Below the pieces are notes generated by a model. That model worked only from the letters and a program-made list of their open reading frames with translations, searched no databases and was not told the DNA's origin. From NCBI GenBank assembly GCA_934343915.1, contig CAKRIL010000012.1, forward strand, positions 1 to 64,000: DNA of 64,000 nucleotides. Direction: 5' to 3'. This DNA is from an uncultured Lachnospiraceae bacterium (GTDB lineage Bacteria > Bacillota > Clostridia > Lachnospirales > Lachnospiraceae). The translations under genes were made by a program, and so were the position numbers. Shown here one piece after another: positions 27,911 to 36,179 of this stretch (within the stretch, counting starts at the first letter, position 1; each line of letters starts with the position of its first letter).

Positions 27911-28202
27911 AAAGCAATGATGGGAAGAAGTAGATTCTCTAAGAACCAACAGAGAGCTGCCGGCCGGTGAGAGGCGCACAGGTAACGGAGAGTTGAATAC
28001 ATCCCGGAGCATCGCACCGAATGAGAGCAACAGCCATATGATTCAGGCTGGCATTTTTAGTAGGCTGCGACGGCAGCACCCGTTATAGTGCAGGGGTATA
28101 TTTGTACCTGATGAGGCATCGGATGTGAGTTCGATGTGAAGTAAGGTGGTAACACGTTAATACGTCCTTACAGCAGTAATCGCTGCTGTAAGGATTTTTT
28201 TG
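27911..28202 (+). promoter_or_regulatory. T-box leader of tyrS, specifier UAC
   Basis: A long structured leader with the T-box AGGTGGTAACACG at about 28144-28156 and an intrinsic terminator at 28166-28202 (CCTTACAGCAG/CTGCTGTAAGG plus T run). In the specifier region AGTTGAATACATCC presents TAC (27998-28000), a tyrosine codon, which fits the tyrosyl-tRNA synthetase gene that follows. Uncharged tRNA-Tyr should bind and stabilise the antiterminator. Confidence 0.92.
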
Positions 28203-28274
28203 TATATTTGATAAAATTTTTCAGATTATACACTTACGGCGGTGAAAAATAACACACAGAAAGGACATGAAAAA

Positions 28275-29492
28275 ATGGGAATCTATGAAGAGCTTAAGGC
28301 GAGAGGTCTTATAGCACAGGTAACTAACGAAGAAGAAATCAGCAAGATGATTAACGAGGGAAAGGCTACATTCTACATCGGTTTTGACTGTACCGCCGAT
28401 TCGCTCACAGCCGGACATTTCATGGCACTTACACTTATGAAGCGTCTTCAGATGGCTGGCAATAAGCCAATCGCATTAATCGGAGGCGGAACAACCATGA
28501 TTGGTGACCCTTCGGGAAGAACTGATATGCGTAAGATGCTTACCAAGGAGGATATTGAGCATAACGCTGAGTGTTTCAAGAGACAGATGGAGCGTTTTAT
28601 TGATTTCGGCGAGGGAAAAGCCCTTATGGTAAACAATGCCGACTGGCTGTTGAACCTTAACTATGTTGAACTGCTGCGCGAGGTCGGAGCATGCTTCAGC
28701 GTGAACAATATGCTTCGTGCCGAGTGCTACAAGCAGAGAATGGAGAAGGGACTTTCATTCTTAGAGTTCAACTACATGATTATGCAGAGCTACGACTTCT
28801 ATATGTTATACCAGAAATACGGCTGTAACATGGAGTTCGGCGGCGATGACCAGTGGAGCAATATGCTCGGTGGAACAGAGCTTATCCGCCGTAAATTAGG
28901 CAAGGATGCTCATGCCATGACAATCACACTTCTCACCGATTCCAACGGAAAGAAGATGGGCAAGACCGCAGGAAATGCAGTATGGCTTGACCCTGACAAG
29001 ACCTCACCTTACGATTTCTTCCAGTACTGGAGAAATATTGATGATGCAGATGTAATGAAGTGCATCAAGATGCTTACATTCATTCCTCTTGATGAGATTG
29101 AGAAGATGGAAAGCTGGGAAGGCAGCCAGTTGAATGAAGCAAAGACAATTCTCGCATACGAACTCACCAAGCTTGTTCACGGCGAGGAGGAAGCCAACAA
29201 GGCGAAGGCAAGTGCATCCGCAATCTTCGGCTCAGGTGATGCTTCCAACATGCCTACTGTTGAGATTGAGGACGCTGATTTCAGGGATGGCTATGTTGAC
29301 ATTCAGACCCTTCTTGTGAAGGCAGGACTCTGCCAGTCACGCGGTGACGCAAGAAGAAATGTCGAGCAGGGCGGTGTAACAGCCAACGACGAGAAGGCTG
29401 CACTTGACACTAAGTTCAGCAAGGATGACTTCGGTGACGGAATCGTGCTCAGAAGAGGAAAGAAGAGCTTCAAGAAGGCAGTGCTTAAATAA
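28275..29492 (+). CDS. tyrS: tyrosyl-tRNA synthetase
   Basis: 405 residues, a class I synthetase that charges tRNA-Tyr. The HIGH-type motif reads TAGH in SLTAGHFMAL, and the KMSKS-type motif KMGKT in SNGKKMGKTAGNA. The tyrosine pocket (YDFYMLYQKYGCNMEFGGDD region) and the C-terminal S4 RNA-binding domain (LLVKAGLCQSRGDARR) are present. The start at 28275 follows AAAGGACATGAAAAA; an in-frame ATG at 28242 lies before the RBS. Confidence 0.96.
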   Translation: MGIYEELKARGLIAQVTNEEEISKMINEGKATFYIGFDCTADSLTAGHFMALTLMKRLQMAGNKPIALIGGGTTMIGDPSGRTDMRKMLTKEDIEHNAECFKRQMERFIDFGEGKALMVNNADWLLNLNYVELLREVGACFSVNNMLRAECYKQRMEKGLSFLEFNYMIMQSYDFYMLYQKYGCNMEFGGDDQWSNMLGGTELIRRKLGKDAHAMTITLLTDSNGKKMGKTAGNAVWLDPDKTSPYDFFQYWRNIDDADVMKCIKMLTFIPLDEIEKMESWEGSQLNEAKTILAYELTKLVHGEEEANKAKASASAIFGSGDASNMPTVEIEDADFRDGYVDIQTLLVKAGLCQSRGDARRNVEQGGVTANDEKAALDTKFSKDDFGDGIVLRRGKKSFKKAVLK

Positions 29493-29526
29493 TATTAAGG
29501 CAGCAAGACTATTCATTAAGTGCATG

Positions 29527-29631
29527 AATGTATGGCATGTTATAATTATGCATATTAGCTCCGTTGTACGAAGCAAGTTGTGCGGTTTTTCCCAAAAGTC
29601 GTAATATGCATAAATATAACATGCATACATT
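29527..29631 (+). repeat. long inverted-repeat element, short copy C
   Basis: Arms at 29527-29557 and 29602-29631 match over about 30 bp (one bulge, one mismatch). Inside are AGCTCCGTTGTACGAAGCAA and CCCAAAAGTCGTAATATGC, the conserved inner flanks of the longer copies at 31733-31953 and 52944-53152. The whole centre found in those copies is missing, so this is an internal deletion form. It lies between tyrS and its likely terminator. Confidence 0.75.
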
Positions 29632-29666
29632 GTTCAGCCCGGAGAATATGTTTTGCCGCATTAACG

Positions 29667-29706
29667 ATATTGTGGAGAGTACACATAATCTCCACAATAT
29701 TTTTTT
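29667..29706 (+). terminator. terminator after tyrS
   Basis: ATATTGTGGAGA pairs perfectly with TCTCCACAATAT, followed by TTTTTT. Confidence 0.88.
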
Positions 29707-29716
29707 AAATAGTATA

Positions 29717-29745
29717 TTGCAATATAGAATAGCTTGTGATATGAT
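29717..29745 (+). promoter_or_regulatory. promoter of padR gene
   Basis: TTGCAA (29717-29722) and TATGAT (29740-29745), 17-base spacer. Confidence 0.65.
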
Positions 29746-29762
29746 ACAATAAACCCATCGAT

Positions 29763-29803
29763 AGATATAGTGCGTGGCTGTTTACAGACAAAGCACTATA
29801 TCT
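29763..29803 (+). promoter_or_regulatory. leader dyad before padR
   Basis: AGATATAGTGC and GCACTATATCT are perfect 11-base inverted repeats 19 bases apart, with a CTGTTTACAG hairpin between them. Placed just after the promoter, it may be an autoregulatory operator or a leader hairpin. PadR sites are usually shorter dyads, so the role is a guess. Confidence 0.45.
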
Positions 29804-29837
29804 GGAGACTGCAAAAATCAAAGAAGGGAGTGTTTGC

Positions 29838-30143
29838 ATGAATACGCAGATGAAGAAGGGTGTTTTAGAACTGTGTGTTCTCTCAATGTTAGGTCAGGGC
29901 GACAGATATGGTTATGAGCTCACGGAGAGCCTGTCGGAGGAGATGTCCATTGCACCGGGCACCTTGTACCTGATACTTAAGAGACTTAAGGATGATGAAT
30001 GTGTCGAGACATATCTGGTGGAGTCGGAGGCGGGACCTGCCAGAAAGTATTATCATCTGACCGATAAGGGGATAGAGAGTATGACACAGCAGAAGAATGA
30101 CTGGCAGCAGTTCGTAAGAATTGTTGACAAATTCATAGGTTGA
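29838..30143 (+). CDS. PadR family transcriptional regulator
   Basis: 101 residues, the size of short PadR regulators: a winged helix-turn-helix (GVLELCVLSMLGQGDRYGYE, then APGTLYLILKRL) and a C-terminal dimer helix. PadR proteins often repress a neighbouring membrane or ABC export locus. RBS GAAGGGAG precedes the ATG. The next gene starts 17 bases after its stop, forming a two-gene operon. Confidence 0.92.
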   Translation: MNTQMKKGVLELCVLSMLGQGDRYGYELTESLSEEMSIAPGTLYLILKRLKDDECVETYLVESEAGPARKYYHLTDKGIESMTQQKNDWQQFVRIVDKFIG

Positions 30144-30160
30144 TAAGGGAGGAGAATATC

Positions 30161-31564
30161 ATGACAAGAGCAGAATATATGGAAAAACTCGCACAGGGGC
30201 TTAAGGATTATGAGGAGGATTTTGCATTAGATATTATCGGGGATTACAGGAGACATTTCGATGAGGCGGCTGCGGACGGAAGAAGCGAGGAGTCCGTATG
30301 TGAGGAGTTAGGAAGCGTTGAGGATTTTTTAAGGGATATACCGGAGGAGTTCAAAAAGAAGGACGAAGCAGATGAGACCTATGAAAGCACGACAGAGGGT
30401 GACAGCGATTTTGATAAGCTTGCGAGTGATTTCGGAAAGCTTATAAGCGAGGCGGGCAAGGCTGCGGGAAAAGCAGGAAAGGCAGCAGGCAAGGCTGCAA
30501 TGAAGGCAGCCAAGAGCGCGGATTCAGCAATCAGCAAGCTGAGCGAGGTCATCGCAGATAAGATTAACGAAGCCGTAAATAAGCAGGATGAGGATTCTGA
30601 CGAGGACTATGAGGAAGAGTTCAATGATGATTTCTCCAGTGATGAGCAGAACGACGGCACCTTCGGGCAGAGCAATGCCGAGGAAGGCACAGCTAATCAT
30701 TACGAGGATGAAGATTATGGAATGAATCCGCTTATTGTATGCAGCTACACAGGCATCACAGGATTAAAGATGAGCGTTGTTGAGCCTGATGTTGAGATTA
30801 ATCAGGCTGACACTCAGGCTGTGACAATCACAATGTCAAGACCTCTCACCAAGAAGGAAAAGATGTCTATGAGCCCTGTTGTGACAGTGGAGGACGGAGT
30901 ACTTAAGTTCAAGCAGGAAAATAAAAACAGAGCCTTTTCTTTTATAAATACATCATCGAATGAGCCGCTTATATACTATGTGACCGTTCCTGCCGAATTT
31001 GAAAAGATTAATGTATCGACCGTGAGCGGAGGAATAAATGTTCAGAGCGACATAACAGTGAACAGATGTAAGCTCTCAACGGTGAGCGGTTCCGTAAATG
31101 CAGAATATGCAATACATGCAGATAAGCTTAAGATTAATGCGGTCAGCGGTTCAATCAAGGCAGGAGCACAGACGGATGCCAAGGAGCAGGAGTTCAGCTC
31201 CGTGAGCGGCAGCGTAAAGGCTGTCGTAGGAGGCGAGAACTTCAGCGCAGATACAGTGAGCGGTTCTGTTAAGCTGTCCATAGCTGAACCATGCAGCGGC
31301 AAGGTGAGCACAGTATCAGGCTCAATAGTTATTAAGCTGCTCTCTGATATCGGAATCGACATAAAGAGCTCAGGAATGAGCGGTTCCATGAAGCTCATGA
31401 CGGATAAGCATGTCGACTGGAATAACGGGGAGGACAATAACCACGTCCGCTTCGGCTTCTCCAAGGCAGACAGACATGCGACCTTCGGGGACGGAATGGC
31501 AAGAATCACAACGAATTCCGTGAGCGGATCGGTGAAGGTGTACGACTTCGGGAAGGCGGAGTAG
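30161..31564 (+). CDS. HAAS/DUF1700 domain plus DUF4097 beta-helix protein
   Basis: 467 residues. The N-terminal 60 residues (MTRAEYMEKLAQGLKDY and following) match the HAAS/DUF1700 alpha-solenoid commonly paired with PadR. An acidic, Lys/Ala-rich linker follows. The C-terminal half is DUF4097 with at least seven VSGS/VSGG repeats about every 20 residues, expected to form a right-handed beta-helix. No signal peptide or clear membrane segment is seen. GGGAGGAG lies before ATG 30161. Known only as a PadR-associated partner that may sense envelope state; function unproven. Confidence 0.85.
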   Translation: MTRAEYMEKLAQGLKDYEEDFALDIIGDYRRHFDEAAADGRSEESVCEELGSVEDFLRDIPEEFKKKDEADETYESTTEGDSDFDKLASDFGKLISEAGKAAGKAGKAAGKAAMKAAKSADSAISKLSEVIADKINEAVNKQDEDSDEDYEEEFNDDFSSDEQNDGTFGQSNAEEGTANHYEDEDYGMNPLIVCSYTGITGLKMSVVEPDVEINQADTQAVTITMSRPLTKKEKMSMSPVVTVEDGVLKFKQENKNRAFSFINTSSNEPLIYYVTVPAEFEKINVSTVSGGINVQSDITVNRCKLSTVSGSVNAEYAIHADKLKINAVSGSIKAGAQTDAKEQEFSSVSGSVKAVVGGENFSADTVSGSVKLSIAEPCSGKVSTVSGSIVIKLLSDIGIDIKSSGMSGSMKLMTDKHVDWNNGEDNNHVRFGFSKADRHATFGDGMARITTNSVSGSVKVYDFGKAE

Positions 31565-31586
31565 GCTCCATAATTATTTGAGTTAT

Positions 31587-31695
31587 AAAATTCGAGTGGC
31601 ATAACAGTAGTTCTTGTTTGTTAAGTGTATATTCGGTTATATTTAAACCTCTTATACACGGCAAGACATATAACTGTTATGCCACTTGTGATTTT
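31587..31695. repeat. second type of inverted-repeat hairpin
   Basis: AGTGGCATAACAG (31595-31607) pairs perfectly with CTGTTATGCCACT (31674-31686), and the flanks AAAATTC/GATTTT extend it. Inside are nested stems CTTG/CAAG, GTGTATA/TATACAC and GGTT/AACC. It shows no clear sequence match to the neighbouring element at 31733. It could end the PadR/HAAS transcript, but no T run follows. Confidence 0.6.
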
Positions 31696-31732
31696 AGAAT
31701 AATATTAAATGATATAGAAGCTTTGGTGGGGA

Positions 31733-31953
31733 GAATATTTTTATTTATACATGGCACGACTTTTGGGAGAAGCGTAGTTGTTCTTAGAGCTCTATTCGTA
31801 ACGCAGCCAATTACGACATGGATGTCGGAATAGATGCCAACGCTCATGGAGGAGCGATTGGCATCGGTGGCAGACGTTAATAATATGTATGTCAGAGCGC
31901 TTAGAACAACTTGCTTCATACAATGGAGCTGCCATGTATAAATAAAAATATTC
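31733..31953 (-). repeat. long inverted-repeat element, full copy B (reverse orientation)
   Basis: 221 bp with perfect 23-bp terminal arms (31733-31755 and 31931-31953). Read on the minus strand it contains GAAGCAAGTTGTTCTAA, a set of hairpins with (A/C)TCCAT loops and AGAACAACTACGCTTCTCCC, the same order as copy A at 52944. The paired bases change together between the copies. See the finding on covariation. Confidence 0.8.
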
Positions 31954-32047
31954 TACCTTCATAAGGTAAATAGAAATTATTTTGACGAGTATTTTGCCCG
32001 CAAAAGTGAAATCTTATAAAGGTTATATTAAGTTTTCATAAACTCCA

Positions 32048-32076
32048 TTGACTTAAGGTTTTCTGGGTGGCATTAT
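32048..32076 (+). promoter_or_regulatory. possible promoter of second exporter operon
   Basis: TTGACT (32048-32053) and CATTAT (32071-32076) with 17-base spacing. The rest of 31954-32123 shows only a short ACCTT/AAGGT hairpin. Confidence 0.45.
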
Positions 32077-32123
32077 TGCTTGTAAACAGCTAAAAAGCAT
32101 AGAAAACAGAAACGAGGATTATT

Positions 32124-34277
32124 ATGGGAAAATTGATTAAGTATCTGGCTGACCACAAGCTTGCGGTACTGGTGATATTGCTGCTGCTTGGAGTTCAGGC
32201 ATTCTGCGACCTTTCGCTCCCATCGTACACATCTGATATAGTCGATGTGGGAATACAGCAGGGAGGCATAGAAGGGGCTGCCGCAGAAAAGTATACACAG
32301 GAGACATATGAGGCGCTGAAGCTTTTTATGAGTGATGATGAGGCTTCATTTGCGGACGAATGCTATGAACTTTCGGATGGTGTGTATGTCAGAAAGAGCT
32401 TATCGGCAAAGGAGCTTGATAAGTTAAATGACACACTTTTAACTGCTGCGAGCATGGTGTACTCGGTTGAGACATCAGGACAGTACAGCATAAGCGATAT
32501 TGTGAATGGGTATAAGGCAGGCCTTGTGACGAAGGAGATGCTGTCGCAGGTGGCAGCACAGGTTGAGGCCACTATGGGTGATATGGCATCATCCATGAAG
32601 TCGCAGATGGCAGTAGAGCTTGTAAAGAGTGAGTATAATGTTCTCGGATATGACTTAAATGCGATTCAGCGAAGCTACCTGTTCACCACCGGTGCTAAGA
32701 TGCTTGCCATGACGCTGCTTATGGTTGCTGCGGCAATCGGTGTCGGCTTCATAGGTGCGAGAACGGCTGCGGCGATTGGACGTGACCTGAGAGAAAAGCT
32801 TTTTACCAAGGTAATCGGTTTTTCAAGCGCGGATATAAATAAGTTTTCCACGGCATCTCTTATAACACGAAGCACGAACGACGTACAGCAGGTACAGCAG
32901 GTTTCGGTTATGATGTTGAGAATCGTTCTGTATGCGCCTATTATAGGAATAGGCGGAATTATAAAGGTTATGGGAACTGACACGGGAATGGGCTGGATTA
33001 TAGGTGTTGCCGTTGGTGCGGTGCTTTCACTTGTGCTCGTTCTTATGGTTGTCGCAATGCCGAAGTTTAAAAAGATGCAGAGCCTTGTTGACCGTGTAAA
33101 TCTTGTATCAAGGGAAATTCTCACAGGTACAATGGTTATCAGAGCATTCAGCAGGGAGAAGCATGAGGAGGAGAGATTCGACAAGGCGAACAAGGATCTC
33201 ATGTCAACGCAGCTCTTCACGAACAGAGTTATGTCCATTATGATGCCGGCAATGATGCTTATTATGAATGCAATAACGGTGCTTATTGTGTGGATGGGCG
33301 CAAAGGGAATTGATATCGGACGTATGCAGGTAGGTGATATGATGGCATTCATAACCTACACGATGCAGATTGTAATGGCATTTCTTATGATAACAATGAT
33401 TTCCGTTATGCTTCCGAGGGCGGGAGTTGCCGCTGAGCGTATAGAGGAGGTATTAAATACCGAGGAGACAATTAAGGATAAGGACGATACGGCGGACACA
33501 GACAGAAAGCTTGCTGACTGCAAGGGTGTTGTCGAGTTCCATGATGTGTCCTTCAGATTTGAGGGCGGAAGCGAGAATGCTATATCGAACTTAAGCTTCA
33601 AGGCTGAGCCGGGAAAGACAACGGCAATTATAGGAAGTACGGGCTGCGGCAAGTCGACGGTTGTGAACCTTCTTGACAGATTCTATGATGTCACGGAGGG
33701 AAGCATTACACTCGACGGTGTTGATATAAGGGATATGTCACAGAAGGAACTCAGAAGCCATATCGGACTTGTACCTCAAAAGGGTGTGCTTTTCTCGGGA
33801 ACGATAGAGAGCAACATCAAGTTCGGAGGAGATTTCGTGACCGACGAGGATATGAAGGAAGCGGCAGAGATTGCACAGGCAACAGAGTTTATCGAGAGTA
33901 AGAAGGATGGATATGCCGATTCGATAGCACAGGGCGGAAACAACGTGTCCGGAGGACAGAAGCAGAGACTTTCGATAGCCAGAGCGATAGCCGTGAAGCC
34001 GAAGGTATATGTGTTCGATGACAGCTTTTCGGCACTTGACTTTAAGACTGATGCGGCACTCAGAAAGGCTCTTTCGGTTAGAACCAAGGACGCTTCCGTG
34101 ATTATTGTGGCACAGCGTATATCCACAATAATGAACGCTGACCAGATTATTCTTTTGAATGAAGGAAAGGTGGCAGGAATCGGAACTCATAAGGAGCTCT
34201 TAAAGAACTGCCCTGAATATCCTGAAATTGCAAAATCCCAGCTTTCCGAAGCGGAGCTTGCAGGAGAGGAGGCGTAA
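32124..34277 (+). CDS. heterodimeric ABC exporter, degenerate-site subunit with ectodomain
   Basis: 717 residues, about 140 longer than the usual half-exporter because of an insertion between TM1 and TM2 (about residues 45-175), rich in acidic and Ser residues and probably extracellular. The ATPase has GSTGCGKST, VSGGQKQRLSIARAI and Walker B VYVFDDSFSALD, with Asp for the catalytic Glu. It pairs with the gene 5 bases downstream. An RBS-like ACGAGG lies upstream of the ATG. The PadR/HAAS operon just before it may control the pair. Confidence 0.92.
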   Translation: MGKLIKYLADHKLAVLVILLLLGVQAFCDLSLPSYTSDIVDVGIQQGGIEGAAAEKYTQETYEALKLFMSDDEASFADECYELSDGVYVRKSLSAKELDKLNDTLLTAASMVYSVETSGQYSISDIVNGYKAGLVTKEMLSQVAAQVEATMGDMASSMKSQMAVELVKSEYNVLGYDLNAIQRSYLFTTGAKMLAMTLLMVAAAIGVGFIGARTAAAIGRDLREKLFTKVIGFSSADINKFSTASLITRSTNDVQQVQQVSVMMLRIVLYAPIIGIGGIIKVMGTDTGMGWIIGVAVGAVLSLVLVLMVVAMPKFKKMQSLVDRVNLVSREILTGTMVIRAFSREKHEEERFDKANKDLMSTQLFTNRVMSIMMPAMMLIMNAITVLIVWMGAKGIDIGRMQVGDMMAFITYTMQIVMAFLMITMISVMLPRAGVAAERIEEVLNTEETIKDKDDTADTDRKLADCKGVVEFHDVSFRFEGGSENAISNLSFKAEPGKTTAIIGSTGCGKSTVVNLLDRFYDVTEGSITLDGVDIRDMSQKELRSHIGLVPQKGVLFSGTIESNIKFGGDFVTDEDMKEAAEIAQATEFIESKKDGYADSIAQGGNNVSGGQKQRLSIARAIAVKPKVYVFDDSFSALDFKTDAALRKALSVRTKDASVIIVAQRISTIMNADQIILLNEGKVAGIGTHKELLKNCPEYPEIAKSQLSEAELAGEEA

Positions 34278-34282
34278 GACGG

Positions 34283-36130
34283 ATGAGCGAAAATAAAGAA
34301 TATTCAAAGAACAGAAATATGGGAAGGCGAGGACCGGGCGGCCACGGCGGAATGATGCCTGGTGAAAAAGCAAAGGATTTTAAGGGAACGACAAGGAAAA
34401 TACTTGCGTATATAGGCAGGTATAAGATTGCAATAGTTCTTGTCGTGATATGTGCCGTTGCAGGGACCGTATTTAACATTGTAGGTCCTAAGGTGCTTTC
34501 AAAGGCGACAACAGAGATTTTTAACGGGCTTGTCTCGAAGGTATCAGGCGGTGCCGGAATTGATTTCCATAAAATAGGAATTATACTATTGATACTTCTC
34601 GGACTTTACTGCGTGAGCGCACTTTTCTCGTTCATTCAAGGCTTTATAATGAGCGGCATTTCTCAGAAATTAAGCTTCAGAATGAGAAAGGAAATATCTG
34701 AGAAGATTAACAGAATGCCTCTTGCGTACTTTGAGTCAAAGACCGTCGGAGAGGTGCTGTCAAGAATAACCAATGATGTAGATACATTCGGAATGAGCCT
34801 TAATCAGAGTATAACAACGCTCATAACATCAGTGACCACGCTTATCGGTGTGTTCATTATGATGATGACGATAAGCCCGCTCATGACGCTCATTGCGCTT
34901 GTGATTCTGCCTGTATCGGCGCTGCTTATCAGTGTGGTTGTAAAGCATTCGCAGAAGTACTTCAAGGCACAGCAGGAGTACTTGGGCGATATCAACGGAA
35001 CAATCGAGGAATCATACAGCGGACATACGATTATCAAGGCTTTTAACCGCGAGGATAAGGTCAATGGGAGCTTTCAGGAGACCAATGCGAAGCTCTATTC
35101 ATCAGCATGGAGGTCACAGTTCCTCTCGGGTCTTATGCAGCCTATAATGACCTTCGTAGGAAATCTGGGTTATGTGGCTGTTGCTGTATCGGGAAGCATG
35201 CTTGCGGTATCGGGCGCAATAACAGTCGGAGACATTCAGGCATTTATACAGTATGTTAAGAGCTTCACACAGCCTATAACACAGATTGCACAGGTCTTTA
35301 ATATGCTTCAGTCAATGGCTGCCGCCGCTGAGAGAATATTCGAGTTCCTTGATGAGGAAGAGGAGCCTGTCACAGAGAACCCTGTAAGGCTCGAGGATAT
35401 TAAGGGTGAGGTTGATTTTGAGCATGTGAAGTTCGGCTACAATCCGGAGAAGCCGGTAATTCATGATTTCACATGTCATGTTGAGCCGGGAAGCATGGCT
35501 GCCATCGTAGGACCTACGGGAGCAGGAAAGACGACAATGGTTAAGCTTCTCATGCGCTTCTATGATGTAAATTCAGGCTGCATCAAGGTTGATGGAGAGA
35601 ATGTTCAGAATTTTGAGAGAAGAAATCTTCGTGAGGCATTCGGAATGGTGCTTCAGGATACATGGCTTTTCAAGGGAACCATAATGGAAAATATCCGTTA
35701 CGGCAGACTTGATGCTACGGATGAGGAGGTTATTGCAGCTGCCAAGGCGGCAAACGCTGACCACTTTATAAGAACACTCCCGGGCGGCTATGATATGGAG
35801 CTTAACGAGGAGGCAAGCAATGTATCTCAGGGACAGAAGCAGCTTCTCACAATCGCGAGAGCTATTCTTGCAGATAACAGAATACTGATTCTTGACGAGG
35901 CGACAAGCTCGGTTGATACGAGAACGGAGCAGCATATTCAGGATGCGATGGCTAACCTTATGAAGGGCAGAACGAGCTTCGTTATAGCTCACAGACTTTC
36001 AACCATAAGGGATGCGGATGTCATCCTTGTTATGAAGGACGGAGATATCATAGAGCAGGGAAATCATAAGGAGCTTTTGGCACAGAACGGCTTCTATGCA
36101 CAGCTTTACAACAGCCAGTTCGAAGGATAA
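34283..36130 (+). CDS. heterodimeric ABC exporter, catalytic subunit
   Basis: 615 residues. The N-terminus has about 35 extra residues, Gly/Arg-rich (MGRRGPGGHGG). The ATPase has GPTGAGKTT, Walker B ILILDEATSSVD with the catalytic Glu, and a changed signature VSQGQKQLLTIARA. This matches the degenerate-site arrangement of its partner. It starts 5 bases after the partner's stop, with GGAGAGGAGG in the end of that gene. Confidence 0.92.
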   Translation: MSENKEYSKNRNMGRRGPGGHGGMMPGEKAKDFKGTTRKILAYIGRYKIAIVLVVICAVAGTVFNIVGPKVLSKATTEIFNGLVSKVSGGAGIDFHKIGIILLILLGLYCVSALFSFIQGFIMSGISQKLSFRMRKEISEKINRMPLAYFESKTVGEVLSRITNDVDTFGMSLNQSITTLITSVTTLIGVFIMMMTISPLMTLIALVILPVSALLISVVVKHSQKYFKAQQEYLGDINGTIEESYSGHTIIKAFNREDKVNGSFQETNAKLYSSAWRSQFLSGLMQPIMTFVGNLGYVAVAVSGSMLAVSGAITVGDIQAFIQYVKSFTQPITQIAQVFNMLQSMAAAAERIFEFLDEEEEPVTENPVRLEDIKGEVDFEHVKFGYNPEKPVIHDFTCHVEPGSMAAIVGPTGAGKTTMVKLLMRFYDVNSGCIKVDGENVQNFERRNLREAFGMVLQDTWLFKGTIMENIRYGRLDATDEEVIAAAKAANADHFIRTLPGGYDMELNEEASNVSQGQKQLLTIARAILADNRILILDEATSSVDTRTEQHIQDAMANLMKGRTSFVIAHRLSTIRDADVILVMKDGDIIEQGNHKELLAQNGFYAQLYNSQFEG

Positions 36131-36179
36131 AAGGGGCAGAGGCAGCGCTTCTGTCTCACAGGCAGAATGGAGATGAATT

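Noticed and set aside
32675..33352. 225-codon minus-strand frame
   Set aside because: Antisense to the ABC exporter membrane domain; no RBS and a repetitive Ile/Ser/Thr composition.
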